This document shows positions 33,500 through 45,387 of a stretch of 64,000 nt of DNA, piece by piece. Position numbers and translations under genes: made by a program. This stretch comes from Diplolepis rosae. Its lineage: Eukaryota > Arthropoda > Insecta > Hymenoptera > Diplolepididae. Position 1 is the first letter of the stretch. The number at the start of each line of letters is the position of its first letter. Location of the stretch: positions 7,316,001-7,380,000 of the forward strand of contig JAPYXD010000754.1 of the NCBI GenBank assembly GCA_030998225.1, read 5' to 3'. A model generated the notes under the pieces. The model saw nothing but the letters and a program-made list of their open reading frames with translations. It was not told the DNA's origin and ran no database searches.

Positions 33500-35530
33500 G
33501 TGTATTTATTTGGCCAAAAATGAGTTACTAACTTTAATGAAGTCAAATTTTCAATGATTCAGATGCTGAAAGAAAATATTTATTTAGAGTTAGGATAAAT
33601 GTAAAAAAACATAGAATTTGAGCCGTTTTATTTTTCAATGTATTTTATGTATCCACTGACTTTAATAATATTATTTTATTAGTGTCAATTTGAAGAATTA
33701 AAGCTACATTCGATCGCCAAGACTTTATTCTTGTTAAATTGATCATAGTTTTCTTGCAAGAGAAAGGCTTTACAGAATCGTTCATGAGGCCTTGCGATCT
33801 GTGAGAAATGTTTTATGATTTTAACAGACTCAGGCAAAGAGTTTTTAAACTTAGATAGGACCTGCGTGCCTTCGTGTGATTATGTGTAACTTGTACACGT
33901 GCTTGGTCCTTAAGGTTGTATTAACGTGTTGCTAAGTGTCGTGGGAAGACAATATTCCAAATGGCTTTGCACGAATTTCAGATCAAAATAATAAATTAGT
34001 AATAACATTACTTTCTTTATTTTTTATACATATGTCTATCATAAGTTCTTATAAGAAATCAGCATTTTTGAATCTCAATTTGATGAGAAAAGGATCGATG
34101 AACCCTGTATTTGATCTTCTCTACAATTTAAAGGGATGATTGGTGTAATTAGTTGATTTATAATTATCTCAATTACGTGGCTGTTGTTCTGTTAAAAAAC
34201 TTGTTGTATTAACTTAAATATCATACTGAAGAGACGCAATCTGAGCTTTAATTGCATCAATTATATTTCTCCTGTATGAAGTCAAATAAAAGTGTGCACT
34301 TTCCGTGGGAAAGGACTTTTCATCTTTATTGTAGCGTGTGAATTTTATTCCGAATCTACTTTACAGAAAGTAATTTGTGTTTCAATAATTGATTGGAAAA
34401 CTTGAAGAGAAATTGTTGAGAATATCATGCAAGACTTTTTTAATTTCTTTAGATTAATAATTATCAGGATTAAATACCATTGGAATGTGAGGTAAAATTA
34501 TAGATAAATATACTCACAAATTCAGTCATTATTTATAGTGTTGCGATACACTTTCACGCAAGTTGATCTTGCTCTAGACAGATATGTATGATAATCGTTA
34601 TTATAATTATGCTTAACGTCAATAAATTACTGTTATTAATAAAAACGACTACTTACGGGAAAAAGTGATAATTTAATGAGATAATCCAAGTGAATAAATT
34701 TTCTTTTGATGTAAATAACACATCAATTGTCTTCTACCTAAACCAGCCAGAGTCAATTAATTCTTATGCGTTGTTGAATGAATTTACAAGCATAAAATAA
34801 ATAATATTTAACAATGATAATGGAATTGGGAATAACGTGAATTGATTTTATGAGCAGATACTATAACACGTACATTTAAAATATGGATTGAAGTAGAATC
34901 TACTCGTTTTGACAGATACTCATATTATTAAATTCAAACGCTTTTAGAAAATCATTAAAGGTAACCTTTAATTAATTATGAAATTCAGTTATAGATACTC
35001 TGTTTTGAAACTTATCTTGTTCAGTCTTTCTCTTTGCTTCTTATGCTGCTTAACCGTTTTTGTGTTCAATGTGAAAATTGACGGAATCATAGCACATTAA
35101 TGACAGATCGTGTTCTGATTCATCTCAGATGTAATAATTTTAAATTTAAAAATGTCTTTCTTTATAATTTGACTTTGATCATTTATTTAATTGTAGAAAA
35201 TAGGTAGTTATTACATTATAGGGAAGTCCTCGTTCTGTCAGAGTTGAATATACTATTTATGTATTTAAATAGCAGGAATTGTATTAAATTTAAAAAAAAA
35301 TATTTGTAGTGATTGTTGATTGACTTTAGAGTCCATAAATGAAAAAGCTAATTGGTAATCGGACGTTTCAGATCGGATCAGAGCCCTTATCTGTGATTCA
35401 TTTCTATAAAATACAAAAAAGGGGAATTCTAATTTCTTGAATTTTGCTGTGCGAGATTATACTTAAGAAAGAAAATTTTCAAATAAATTAATCATTGAAG
35501 ATTTCCCAATACTTTACATGATTTGTATGA
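33500..35530. other. AT-rich unique-looking DNA
   Basis: No repeats shared with the rest of the window and no coding frame with family features. It could be intronic or intergenic host sequence. Confidence 0.4.
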
Positions 35531-35532
35531 TA

Positions 35533-36123
35533 CGAGAGGCACTATTTATATTTTGAGCCTTGGCAACACTGAGTGTTTTCAGGTGCCATCTGACATTTGC
35601 ACTTGAAGGTTTGATATTTTTGACCATAACCACCTTTAGAACGTTTTGTTATTTCAGCGTTATTTGTGTTGTTTACAGTGACTTGAAAATTGTGTCTCAG
35701 CATAAAAATGGAATTAATTCGTGAAAATTTTCGTGCCATGATTTTTACGACTTTCGACGTGGATTATCAAGACAAGATTCCATCGATCAATTTATTTCCA
35801 TTTTTGGTGATGAAGCCCCATCCTATGCCACTGTGAAACGCTGGTATAGCGAGTTTAATCGCGGCCGCCATTCGCTCACCGACGAATTTCGTAAAGATCG
35901 TCCAAAATCAGTTGTTGGGCTAGAAAACATTAATGCTGTGCAAAAACTGATAATGCAAGATCGTCATGTGACATACCGTATGCTTGAGACAACCTTAGGC
36001 ATTAGTTCCACCAGCATATATATAATATTGCATGAACATTTAGCCCTGAAAAAGATTTTTTCTCGTTGGATCCCACATAATGTGACAAAAGCTAAAAAAG
36101 ATGCACGAGTTGATTGGTCATGA
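35533..36123 (+). pseudogene. mariner 5' half (copy F)
   Basis: The terminal repeat CGAGAGGCACTATTTATATT follows TA at 35531-35532. The transposase starts at 35708 (MELIRENFRAMIF), loses one base in a T run just after, and continues in the next frame through YATVKRWYSEFNRGR, RHVTYRMLETTLGISSTSI, and SRWIPHNV to VDWS, ending at TGA 36121-36123. This covers both HTH motifs and the linker; all catalytic Asp residues are missing. No right terminal repeat was found. Confidence 0.85.
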
Positions 36124-36523
36124 CAAATTACTGCTTTTCATTATTAACCGGAGTCGCTTGAAAAATTTGCAAGAATAGCCTTTTTCTTGGTCATCTCAAG
36201 TAGAAAATTACATTAAGTTTAAAAAATCTTTCTTTAATGTGCTCTTTTCTATTAAAAAACACCACACGGAAAATACAGTATAGTTGAGAGAACTATATTT
36301 TGGTCCTCAGAACGAGAAAATATTGTTATCAGACCAATGCTACCGGATGGTCCTCAGTACTATACCAGTATAGGCGTAGCAACTATACTGATATTTCTAA
36401 ACGTCATAGATATATATATAATTAATTAACTATGTATTGTACGTAGGAATTATCATTAATTTGTGATTCAGACAATAGAATTTTTCTGAGTTTAAGCATA
36501 CATTTTTTGGAATAATAGTATAT
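36124..36523. other. No gene; short ACTATA-rich block
   Basis: At 36275-36400 variants of AACTATA and GGTCCTCAG recur in both orientations, another degenerate-repeat body without clear ends. Confidence 0.3.
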
Positions 36524-36830
36524 TGTTCAACTAGGGAAAACAAATTTATTTTGCACTGAGAAAAAAATGCTATTGAATCTATAGCATTTCTGCTAAAAGC
36601 ATGTATACTATTAATTCATAAAAATATACTATAAGAACCAATAAATATGTTACCAATTCTATAGCATACTGATTTGAATACACGATATACACGCTTTTGG
36701 CAGAAATGCTATAGATTTAATAGCATTTTTATCTCAGTGTGCGAGTGTGATGTTTGATGCCCGGACAAAGCGAGGGTAACAATCACACGAGTAAAATAAT
36801 TTTTTCTCCCTAGTTGCACACGAGTTTTTT
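36524..36830. mobile_element. CTAGTTGCAC MITE split by another MITE
   Basis: Left part AATAGTATATTGTTCAACTA to TTTATTTTG, right part CGAGTGTGATGTTTGATGCC to CTCCCTAGTTGCACACGAG. The two parts join cleanly when 36554-36739 is removed and then match the copy at 57531-57890 read in reverse. Confidence 0.7.
36554..36739. mobile_element. CACTGAG MITE with TG duplication
   Basis: Ends CACTGAGAAAAAAATGC and TTTATCTCAGTG, flanked by TG on both sides (36552-36553 and 36740-36741). The paralogous empty site TTTATTTTGCGAGTGTGA, present in reverse at about 57786-57803, has one TG, so a 2-bp target duplication is demonstrated. It is a sister of 11391-11577. Confidence 0.85.
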
Positions 36831-36940
36831 TCTAAAAGGTTTTCCAATAGGGACATAACAATTTTATCTATAAATATAACACAGAAATATTTGAGATATT
36901 GAGTTCAAATTTATTGTGGGTGTAGTGCAAGCATTATATT

Positions 36941-38028
36941 TTATGAATGAAATTCGATATCGGTCATATGACCAAAACGAGCCCATTTACAGCGGTCGAT
37001 TCTTTGGGCCCAATTTTTCACCACTCTGACACACATTTCAACCGGAACGTTGGCAATTTCGCGTTCGATGTTGTCTTTGAGGTCGTCTAAAGTTGCTGGC
37101 TTGTTGGCATAGACCAGTGACTTGATATGGCCCCATAAAGAGAAATCCAATGGCGTTAGATCGCATGAACGAAGCGGCCATTCGACTGGACCATTTCTCG
37201 AGATAACACGTTCACCGAATTTGCCTTTCAACAAATCGATTGTGACGCGTGCTGTGTGGCTAGTGGCACCGTTTTGTTGAAACCACATATCGTTGATGTC
37301 AAGTTCATCCAATTCTGGCCACAAATAATCTTCCAACATAGCACGATAGCGCTCTCCATTGACGATAACATGACGGTCGTTTTCATCCACGAAAAAATAC
37401 GGCCCAATCACACCTCCAGCATGAAAACCGCACTAAACAGTTACTTTTTGCGGATGCAACGGTGTCTCAAGAAGCACATTTGGGTTTGTTACTGACCAAT
37501 AACGCATATTTTGCTTATTAACAAAGCCATCGAGCCAGAAATGAGCTTTATCGCTGAAGATGATTTTTCGATGAAATTCTTCATTTTCTTCAAGCTTTGC
37601 CAGAGCCCAATTGAAGAAGTTTCGGCGTTTCAAATGATCAAGTGGCTTTAGTTCTTAAGTCAATTTAATCTTGAAAGCATGTAGGCCAAGATCTTTTCGC
37701 ATAATACGCCACAGTGTCGTTTGAGCGATGCCCAATTCTTGAGAACGACGTGGAATCGACTGATTTGGCTCATTTTGAATCGATGCACTTACGGCTGCGA
37801 TTATTTCTTCGCTTCGAGCAATACGATGTCTTTTTGGCACCGGAACGTCCAATAGTGTAAATTTGGTCTCGAATTTATCCAATATAGCACGCACAGCCTG
37901 TCGGGTGGGACGATTATTACGGCCGAAAATTGGAGTAAGCGCTCTTAAAGTTGCGACCACCGACTCAGAATTTCGGTAGTAATTTTTAATAATTTCCAAA
38001 CGTTGCTGGTTCGTGGTCCTGCGAGCAT
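36941..38028 (-). pseudogene. DD41D (rosa-type) transposase, copy 1
   Basis: Minus-strand frame of about 360 codons, ending TDIEFHS. A one-base loss after the likely ATG (38026-38028) shifts the start; the frame then reads ARRTTNQQRLEIIKNYYRN. Two stops replace Gln (after FKIKLT) and Trp (after PQKVTV). FSDKAHFWLDG holds the first catalytic Asp. The second is Asn (WFQQNGATSHTA). The third is in LTPLDFSLWG, and 41 residues separate second and third positions, the DD41D spacing of the rosa group in the IS630-Tc1-mariner superfamily. Terminal repeats were not identified. Confidence 0.88.
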
Positions 38029-41000
38029 TTTAAGCGAGTCTTGTAATTACCCTAATTGTGTGCATTGGCACATATTCTATTTTATGTGACTTCGGTGCGT
38101 ATACGAGTTTTTATGCGTACACTCGAATCTAATCTGGTATTCATCATGATTCTCGTCCATTACACTTGATATTTCGCGACTAGTTCCGGCCATTTTGATT
38201 TTCTCGATCTTGTGTAGTAGTAGCGTATTGTAATAGAGCATGCGCAGTTCAAACGTACAAGGCTTTGTCAGTACGGTGCCAACGCTGTACGAAGAAGAAG
38301 AAGAAGATTACGCTCCGCTGTATGGTTATATGCGCATGCGCAGTTCAATTTTTACATTACATTCCTTTGTATCGTAGTACACAACATTACGCTACTTTCA
38401 ACTGTAGCGTAAAAACGAGTTAAAGCGACGGAAGCACATAAAAATAATTTGTCAAACGTAAGCAGAATTTTTCTTATTTCAGAGAAACAGTTTATGAATT
38501 AACATTCATCATTAACATCATTAATTAACATCATTACAAATATTCTATATATAATTCCTCTTTACTACTTTATCTAATAATAATGAAATGAAATGAAATA
38601 TAAGTTCCGTATGTATCGAGTTAAACTCAGGAATTATATTGTTCCTCATCGATGCATCATAAATAGATTCTTCCTTTTCTAGTTTGCAATGTAATTTAAT
38701 GTTTGATCTATTATATGACTAACAATCAAATAGTTTCTCCAGATAATTTAATATTAACGATCGAATGATTGAAATTTGATTAGAGTTGTGGTTGAGACTT
38801 CTATTAGGAATGGACGGGTAACTGTAAAACGGCAGTTCCGCTATGCCGGAGCATTACAACCGGCAGAAAAGGACGCGATTATCATTGAGCTTGGGGCTAC
38901 AAGGTGATCGTACGGCCTTGTGTCACGTGTTCACCGATTAACTTCGGCCTATCCAACCGAACGAAACGAGTCGGTGTGATTTCACCTGGTCAGCGAATGA
39001 TTGATTGCTGGTCAACGAACGCCAGGATCACTCTTGATATGACTCTTCTCTCTTGTGAGAAGATACAGAAATAACGCGATTGCCTTTCTTATTTTGCGGA
39101 ACGCTGTAAATCCATCACTCGCAGTCAAGGGCAAATTTCTGTCACTAGCAGATTACATATAAGGCTTACCAGGTTCCTTATTTACATAGAAATATTCGTA
39201 TATGCCTTTTCAAGTGCATTATGTTGCAAAAAACTAATGTTTGTTCACTCCTCAACCTCAAAGATAAATATTTTACCCACTTTTTAAAATTTTTGATGAA
39301 TATCAGAAATAAAAATTTACAGTAGTAAGGTTTCGTGAAATATATAGAAATGGTTAATTTTAAAATGGTAATATTTATATAGGCCGAACAAAATGATTTT
39401 ATATGCATTTTATTTATGTCAATTTATTGCTGTTCAATAATGTAAATAATGAAATTTATTTTAGAAAATCGTAAAAATCATTAAAACATATTAATTATTG
39501 AGGTAAATGTCCCAGTAATCGGTATCTTAGTTTCAGTAATCGGCACACAAATAATCTTACATTTTATTAGATTACAATTAATTTTGACAATTTTTTATAA
39601 TCCATGTTACTAAATCGTACTATCAGTTGTTGTAAAATACTTCAATTAAAATTGTTTTTTAGTACTCGGTCAAATTTCAAGAGTTAAATGACGATCACTG
39701 GTACACTAACAATTACTGGGTCATTTACTTTACCTAGAAGCTGTGAAAATAGAAAATTTGATAAGAACTAAAAAATGTAATGATTCGAGATTTGGAAAAA
39801 ATGAAACATTCGAGAGTTAAAAATATCGTAGAGTCAAGAGAGACTTTGGTAGATCTTCTCTAAAGAAATAATTTATTCCTTTAGGCAATTTTTGTATTTT
39901 TCATTCTAGATAACAATTATATTATTTCATACAGATTTAGATGTAAATTAAAAAATTAAAAAATCAGAAAAACAGAAAATTTAAAAATAGGATTGTAATT
40001 TTTTTCAATTGATTATAATTAAGAAACGAAAAGAGGTATAACGGAATATTTGAACCTATCTATCAAATTGGCAAATCTTTTCAGCGATTCATTTTCACTC
40101 TGAAGACGTCATAAGGATCGTTAAAATAAACAAAAAATGTAATCAATATTGACAATTTATAATATCAGATATTTATTAAATTTTTTCAGATCTCGTTCAA
40201 TTCCGTTCCGTTACTTCTTTTCTTTTCATTATACTACCTTTAGACGTCAAAAAAATAATATTTTAAAATTAAAATTGAATGATTTAGATAGTTCGAAAAT
40301 TTGAAAAACTAATAAACTTTGTAATGTTAACATTTTCAATTAGAAGAAGTTTGTAGGTATGTAGATTGTTTTGTTTTCATTGTGGAAGACATGTTGTGTA
40401 ATAAACTCATTTTATGCAATATTGAAGTGTGGACAGAACTATTATGAATTATATTTGCATAAAGAATGTCTCATTGAGTAATCTGGATCACAATAAATAC
40501 ACGATACTTGGAATAATCGTGAATGTGGCGCACGAACTGGAAAAACGTTATTGTTTGGAACAAATATTTTAAAGAATGACCAGATAGACCACTATCGTTC
40601 CCAGGACTTTCAAATCAATTTTATATATGATGCTTGTGTATCGAATTCTTCATTAATATTTCTTCTCAGCCAGTGAACAAATCAATAATGTCTTTTTGAT
40701 CTAATTTTTTTATTCTTATCATTATTGTTACTTGTCAACACTTTTTCTACTTGGATTATTTTACGAGTATACTGATGAGGAGTCTTGTATCACTTATTTC
40801 CGTAATTTATTTGGGCGATTTTCTTTTGATCGCCAAACCAAAAGACGAGTGCGTTAAAAACGCTAAAATAACCTGCCCCATGGTAGAAAAATGAGGTTTC
40901 GTTGTTGAGGGCAGTGGTTTTTTTCCAGCTAATGCTAATTAAATGTCAGTTTCGCAAATGGTGAGCTACCATTTTCTTAAAACCTACATGGATAGAAATT

Positions 41001-41238
41001 TAATGGTTGAAAGTACCATTTTTGACGGTAAACCAGAACTATTAGGAATTTCTACCAGTTAGTCCGAAAAATATCCTACTCAATATAACACGTTTTGGGA
41101 AATATCGCCAAGAATGATGGTTACATTACAAGACATTCCATAGGTTGAAATATTTCTTTCATGCATTTACGCAATATTATAATCGTAACGTTCGAAAAAG
41201 TTCCCATCAGAGTTAGATCATTGGAATCATAGATGGTA
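38029..41238. other. Unannotated; no transposon signature
   Basis: No transposon ends and no coding frame with family features. The segments 38050-38420 and 38815-39060 are less AT-rich than the surroundings. A (GAA)n run lies at 38291-38307 and a palindromic NRF1-type motif at 38331-38342. This is one of the few stretches that could be host regulatory or intronic DNA. Confidence 0.4.
38331..38342. promoter_or_regulatory. TGCGCATGCGCA, NRF1/Ewg-type site
   Basis: A perfect 12-bp palindrome identical to the NRF-1 consensus core (YGCGCAYGCGCR). A half-like GCATGCGCAGTTC occurs about 95 bp upstream (38240), and both are followed by AGTTCAA. NRF1, Ewg in flies, binds such sites in promoters. No gene start is visible beside it, so function is unproven. 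Confidence 0.25.
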
Positions 41239-41320
41239 CGAGGTGTGTCCGAAAAGTATCCGACCTGCGTTCATATCTCCAAGTTGGTGCAATTCTTCGT
41301 CATCCGGACCGTGACATCCA

Positions 41321-42684
41321 CCAGGTGCGAAATTCGGTCGACTGCCAGAGCTTGACCATCGGCCCAAAGTCGGTTCTACTTTGGCAACCGATCGACGGCA
41401 ACCAGAGTTGGGCCGACTAAGGTGTTTTCAAGCTGCCATGGTCCCACTAACGTTGGCAATCGACGTCGGCGGCGGGCGAAAAGCCGACCGTCGGCTCTAT
41501 TTTGGCCCAGCTTCGGGCCGCCAATCGGATAAACTGTGGTAGATTGGTCGGCACGACCGTAAGAATGCAGTCGGTCCGACTCTGGATACAGCAGTCAGCT
41601 AGCCACAAATCACCATGATGCACTCGACGGTCGGCTCAACCTTGCCCCAAATATGGGCTGACCGTTGGATATACTCTGGTTTTTTGTTTTCAAAAGATCG
41701 TTGAAGTACGGTTGGCTTGACTCTGGGAAATATATGGCCCGTCCGTTGACGTAGCATTTACCCTTAACATTGGTTGAATATAACCTACTTCGCATCATCT
41801 GGATAGATTTGCTATCGACTGCGGTAGATCTGCTCGTATTATTGGGAAGTCGAATTGTTGTGTCACTTGTAGACATTAATAAATATGACTGGAAAAAGGT
41901 CGGCATATGAAAGGTTGAAAAAATTTAGGAAATTGAAGCGTAAAAAAGTTGTTGATGGCAACAGCGATAACAGCATTTGTGGTGACGATACTATTAGCGC
42001 TTCCAAAAACCTCATTGAAGTAGTTGATCAGGAGTTAAAAGTTGCAATCCCTGAAGGTTTGAAGTAAGTGTAATCATTTAAACTCTATTTATATTTGTAT
42101 TAAAAAATTCTACGTTTTTCAACTTTGAAGGGTGTTGCTAAGTAGTTACAAGTAATGAATGCAAAAACTTTTTGCGCTTGAATAAGTTATACTTATTTTC
42201 AGAATTTTTAAAGAATTATGAACTTCTATAGAATGTGTTGTAGATTCGCCTGGAAAAATAAATAATGTAATAAATTCTATGAATAAATATTAGTTTGCCT
42301 AGATACGTATTTTTCATTTGCAAGGCAGTATTGCCAAGCCAACTGTTAGCAGTTAAGGTCAGTTTATTATTATTTTTCTGGTTGGCTCGTCCATTGGTTC
42401 CCAAGAGTGGCCCTACCATTGGTAACAAGCTTGGTCGGACGTTTCTTGCCAATGTAGTACCAACCTTTAAAAATCAATGTCGGCCTTACATTTTCGCCCA
42501 AGGTTGGGCTGGCATCATCTTAATAGATGGCCCATCTATGGGACCAAATGTCGGGCCGACGTTGAGAAACTAAAGGCGGTTGACCGTTATCATTTAGCTG
42601 GTTGGCCCGACCAGTGGCAAACAAAGTTGGACCGACCGTCTACCAGTTGGCTCGACCGTGGGCCGACGGTCAATTCGCACCTGG
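41321..42684. mobile_element. GC-armed element carrying a spliced exon
   Basis: Ends are inverted: CCAGGTGCGAA at left and TTCGCACCTGG at right. The arms (41321-41690 and about 42370-42684) are made of degenerate GGCCGAC, TTGGCCCGACC and GGGCCGAC units. The AT-rich centre holds an ATG exon with a consensus donor and a likely second exon. Insertion is inside the mariner transposase, so it is younger than that mariner. The target duplication is short or unclear (possibly CC). Confidence 0.75.
41885..42221 (+). CDS. Basic N-terminal exon with intron, TE-borne
   Basis: Exon 1 (41885-42063) encodes 59 residues plus two bases, starting MTGKRSAYERLKKFRKLKRK, then an acidic and polar stretch, ISASKNLIEVVDQELKVAIP. 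It ends at the donor AA/GTAAGTG. A good acceptor, TTATTTTCAG, lies at 42193-42202; joined there the frame reads IFKEL and stops. The basic N terminus is compatible with DNA binding or nuclear import. I do not recognise the family. It may be a captured host gene 5' end or the first exon of the element's own lost gene. Confidence 0.4.
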
Positions 42685-42689
42685 GCCTT

Positions 42690-43215
42690 CGAAGCAGTCA
42701 ACATTTGATTTAACCACACGCTTCCAGCGGTGCTTCCACATCTTAAAGCAGTCCTCGAATGCAGATTTTGGAATGGCCTTCAGCTCGCGCGTCCTATTAC
42801 TCTGAATCGTCTCGATGTCGTCGAACCGCTTTCCTTTGAGCACCATTTTCAATTTTGGGAACATCCAGCAGTCGCAGGGAGCTATGTCGGGACTGTACAG
42901 AGGCTGTCGAAGCTCTACAATCTTGTGTTTCCTAAAATCTTGTTCAAGATTTCCCAAACAGTAGTTTTTGGTATTCCGAGATCATTTTCTAGTTCACGAA
43001 CAGTTAATCGACGATCACCTTCAATCGCAAGTCGCACCCGCTCAATATTATCCAATGTTTTTGTCGTCGAAGGTCGGCCAGAACGAGGGTCACTGTCAAC
43101 AGATGTGCGGCCATCTTTAAACCGCCTGTACCACTCCTTTATCTGTGTTATGCCCATACTTCCGCCCACAAAGGACTTCTCTATCATTTTAATCGCCTCC
43201 GTACAACTCTTGTCA
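42690..43215 (-). pseudogene. mariner transposase G, deleted
   Basis: N-terminal part lost. The minus strand reads SCTEAIKMIEKSF, ITQIKEWYRRFKDGRTSVD, SGRPSTTKTLDNIERVRLA, RRLTVRELENDLGIPKTTV, then after a deletion and frame change KIVELRQPLYSPDIAPCD with the third catalytic Asp, and RELKAIPKSAFEDCFKMWKH to VDCFEG. The first and second Asp are deleted. Confidence 0.85.
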
Positions 43216-43360
43216 GAGTAAAGCGAGGATAATGGCCATACGAGGAAAATTAACGTATTTCCCGTGTCGCACACGATTTCTTTTCTACTAGGGGATCATA
43301 AAATGGATTTGTTTGCAATAAAATCCACTTTACGACCCACTAGTAGAAAAAATATTTTTT
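43216..43360. mobile_element. CTACTAG MITE fragment
   Basis: Contains AGTAAAGCGAGGATAATGGCC, CCCGTGTCGCACACG and the hairpin module TCTACTAGGGGATCATAAAA to CGACCCACTAGTAGAAAAA. It truncates the N-terminal end of mariner G. Confidence 0.6.
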
Positions 43361-43689
43361 TCAGTGTGCGTTTTGCGTGGGGTACGGAAAATTGTTGGTC
43401 AATTAATAAAAAATAATGGTAACTTCGAGAAAAAAATGTTCATTCCACCAAGTTTATTACCAGACATTCAATGGTGGGTTAATGATATATTTTTAACTTA
43501 TAACCCCATTAGAAATCTGCTTTATAGATAACTCAACTGCCATATATTACTTTAACAAAATGGGCAGTACATATAAAGGGCTTTTCAACAGAAACTTTGT
43601 TTTTTAATAGGGACAATTTTGTATGTGGTGACAGTTTTGTCAACCTGTTTTTTGACATCTGTCAATTAGAAGCTCTAAAATTTATTATA

Positions 43690-44310
43690 ATGTCTTCAAT
43701 TTCAATCGAAAATCGCATAAAAATAATTGAAATCCACTACCAAAATGGTGGATATGTAAAAACTACATATCGCAAAATTTCGATTATTTTCGGTCATTAT
43801 AATAGACCTTCCGAGACGATTCGCTAATTTCAATTTTGAACAAGGTGATTCTTTCTTCAACAAAATCATCTTTTCAGATGAAGTTTATTTTCATTTGAAT
43901 GGTTACGTTAATTGCACAAAATTGCCTCATTGGGCTTCAGAAAATAATGGAAATGCTATTACTGTCAATGGTTTGCGTTATCTGGATATATTGGCAATTT
44001 TTTTCGGCTTATTATTAATGATATAGATGTGAGTGATATGTTGTTTCAACAGAACGGCGCCACATGCGACACAGCTACTAAAACATTGAATTTATTGCGA
44101 ACGAAATTTCTCGATCAAATAACTTCGCGTAATTCTGCAATCAATTGACCGCCTAGATTGTGTGGTTTAACGCTGTTTGATTATTTCTTGTAGGGCTGTG
44201 TGAAAGATTAGGTCTATACAGATAATCCACGATTCATTGGAGCCTTGAAAACCAACATGCGATACGTCGCTGGTGAGATAGAGCCACAATTATGCATAAA
44301 ATATTATTAA
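43690..44310 (+). pseudogene. DD41D transposase, copy 2 (degraded)
   Basis: N terminus MSSISIENRIKIIEIHYQNG, then a gap and frameshifts, KIIFSDEVYFHLNGYVN with the first Asp, WASENNGNAITVNGLRYLD, LFQQNGATCDTATKTLNLL and LTLFDYFL with the third. The second catalytic position is Asn as in copy 1, and 41 residues again separate it from the third Asp. Several stops. It is clearly diverged from 36941-38028. Upstream GGCTTTTCAACAGAAAC may be its terminal repeat. Confidence 0.8.
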
Positions 44311-44408
44311 TGTAAAATTAATAAATTAATTCAAATCGCATGTATTGTGCTTTAAATATCTACATTTGGCTTAGAAGACGAGACGACGCAGCATAATTAT
44401 ACGATTAA

Positions 44409-45127
44409 GGGGACCATTCTATCATTTTCGCCAAAATCGTAACTGAACTTTGTACATAGATTTAAAAAAAACTGCAAATATTAGATAAATCAAACTTTCC
44501 ACACATATAGTCCTTTATTATTAGAGTACAAAAAAATTTTATTGTTTGTAAAAATCTTGACTGGAGTGCATTATTTATGCGACTGAAGTTGACTCTGCGC
44601 CGCGCGCAGTGGTAAACGGTGTGCACGATTACGCAAGAATGACCCTACCGATTTGGATGAAATTTTGAACATTTATCGAAAACACTATAACGCTGTAAAT
44701 GACGTTCCGTTTTTTGCAAAAAAATTTTTTTTTAATATGTTTGTTTAATAAAAAAGAGTAAAAAAACGAAAATTTTCGTATACTAGTGTAAAATTGAAAA
44801 AAAAACAAAAATTTTTTTTTTCACAAGCATGTCATTTACAAGATAATATAATTATCTACATTTTTTATATACACTTTTTTGTTATAGGAACCTTCAAATC
44901 GGCTGTACCTTGCACACCGTTTACCACTGCGCGCGGTGCAGAGTCAACTTCAGTCGCATAAATAATGCACTCCAGTCAAGATTTTTACAAACAATAAAAT
45001 GTTTTTGTACTCTAATAATAAAGGACTATATGTGTGGAAAGTTTGATGTATTTAACATTTGCAGTTTTTTTAAAATCTATGTACAAAGTTCAGTTACGAT
45101 TTTGGCGAAAATGATAGAACGGTCTCC
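44409..45127. mobile_element. Long-armed MITE with TTAA flanks
   Basis: TTAA at 44405-44408 and 45128-45131. Arms of about 215 bp: GGGGACCATTCTATCATTTT on the left, AAAATGATAGAACGGTCTCC on the right, continuing through CTTTATTATTAGAGTACAAA and TGCGACTGAAGTTGACTCTG. The centre is low-complexity. Its TTAA target suggests a piggyBac-type mobiliser. The element at 59549-60162 has a related end. Confidence 0.8.
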
Positions 45128-45174
45128 TTAAAAGAACTGACTTCAAGTGATTTTCAATCCCAATTATTCTACTA

Positions 45175-45387
45175 CGTCTCGTCCGAATTGATCAATCTCA
45201 CCCTCACCTCATTCCTCACACCCTGCAATGATTTGAGGTTTGTTGCATCACATAAAGGGTAATGTCAAGTGTCTTGATCGGGCGATCCCTGGTGGTTGCG
45301 CGAAAAATATATAACTGAGATTCTGTAGTTAGAGTCGAGCAATTATCTTGTGGATCATTTAGACATTTGATCTATTCGGACGAGACG
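45175..45387. mobile_element. MITE with CGTCTCGTCCGAAT ends
   Basis: Left CGTCTCGTCCGAATTGATCA, right TGATCTATTCGGACGAGACG, with TA on both sides (45173-45174, 45388-45389). The 213 bp has no coding content. Confidence 0.8.

Larger units (their letters stand above)
41239..43215 (-). mobile_element. Mariner (copy G) split by GC-armed element
   Basis: The 3' terminal repeat CGAGGTGTGTCCGAAAAGTA follows TA at 41237-41238. The other end is truncated where a CTACTAG-type MITE begins (about 43215). The GC-armed element 41321-42684 is inserted in the last codons of the transposase: read on the minus strand, VDCFEG before it continues as DVTVRMTKNCTNLEI and a stop after it. Confidence 0.8.

Noticed and set aside
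42295..43221. Plus-strand frames across the GC-rich arm and mariner G
   Set aside because: Produced by GC-rich repeat units and by the strand opposite the mariner transposase.
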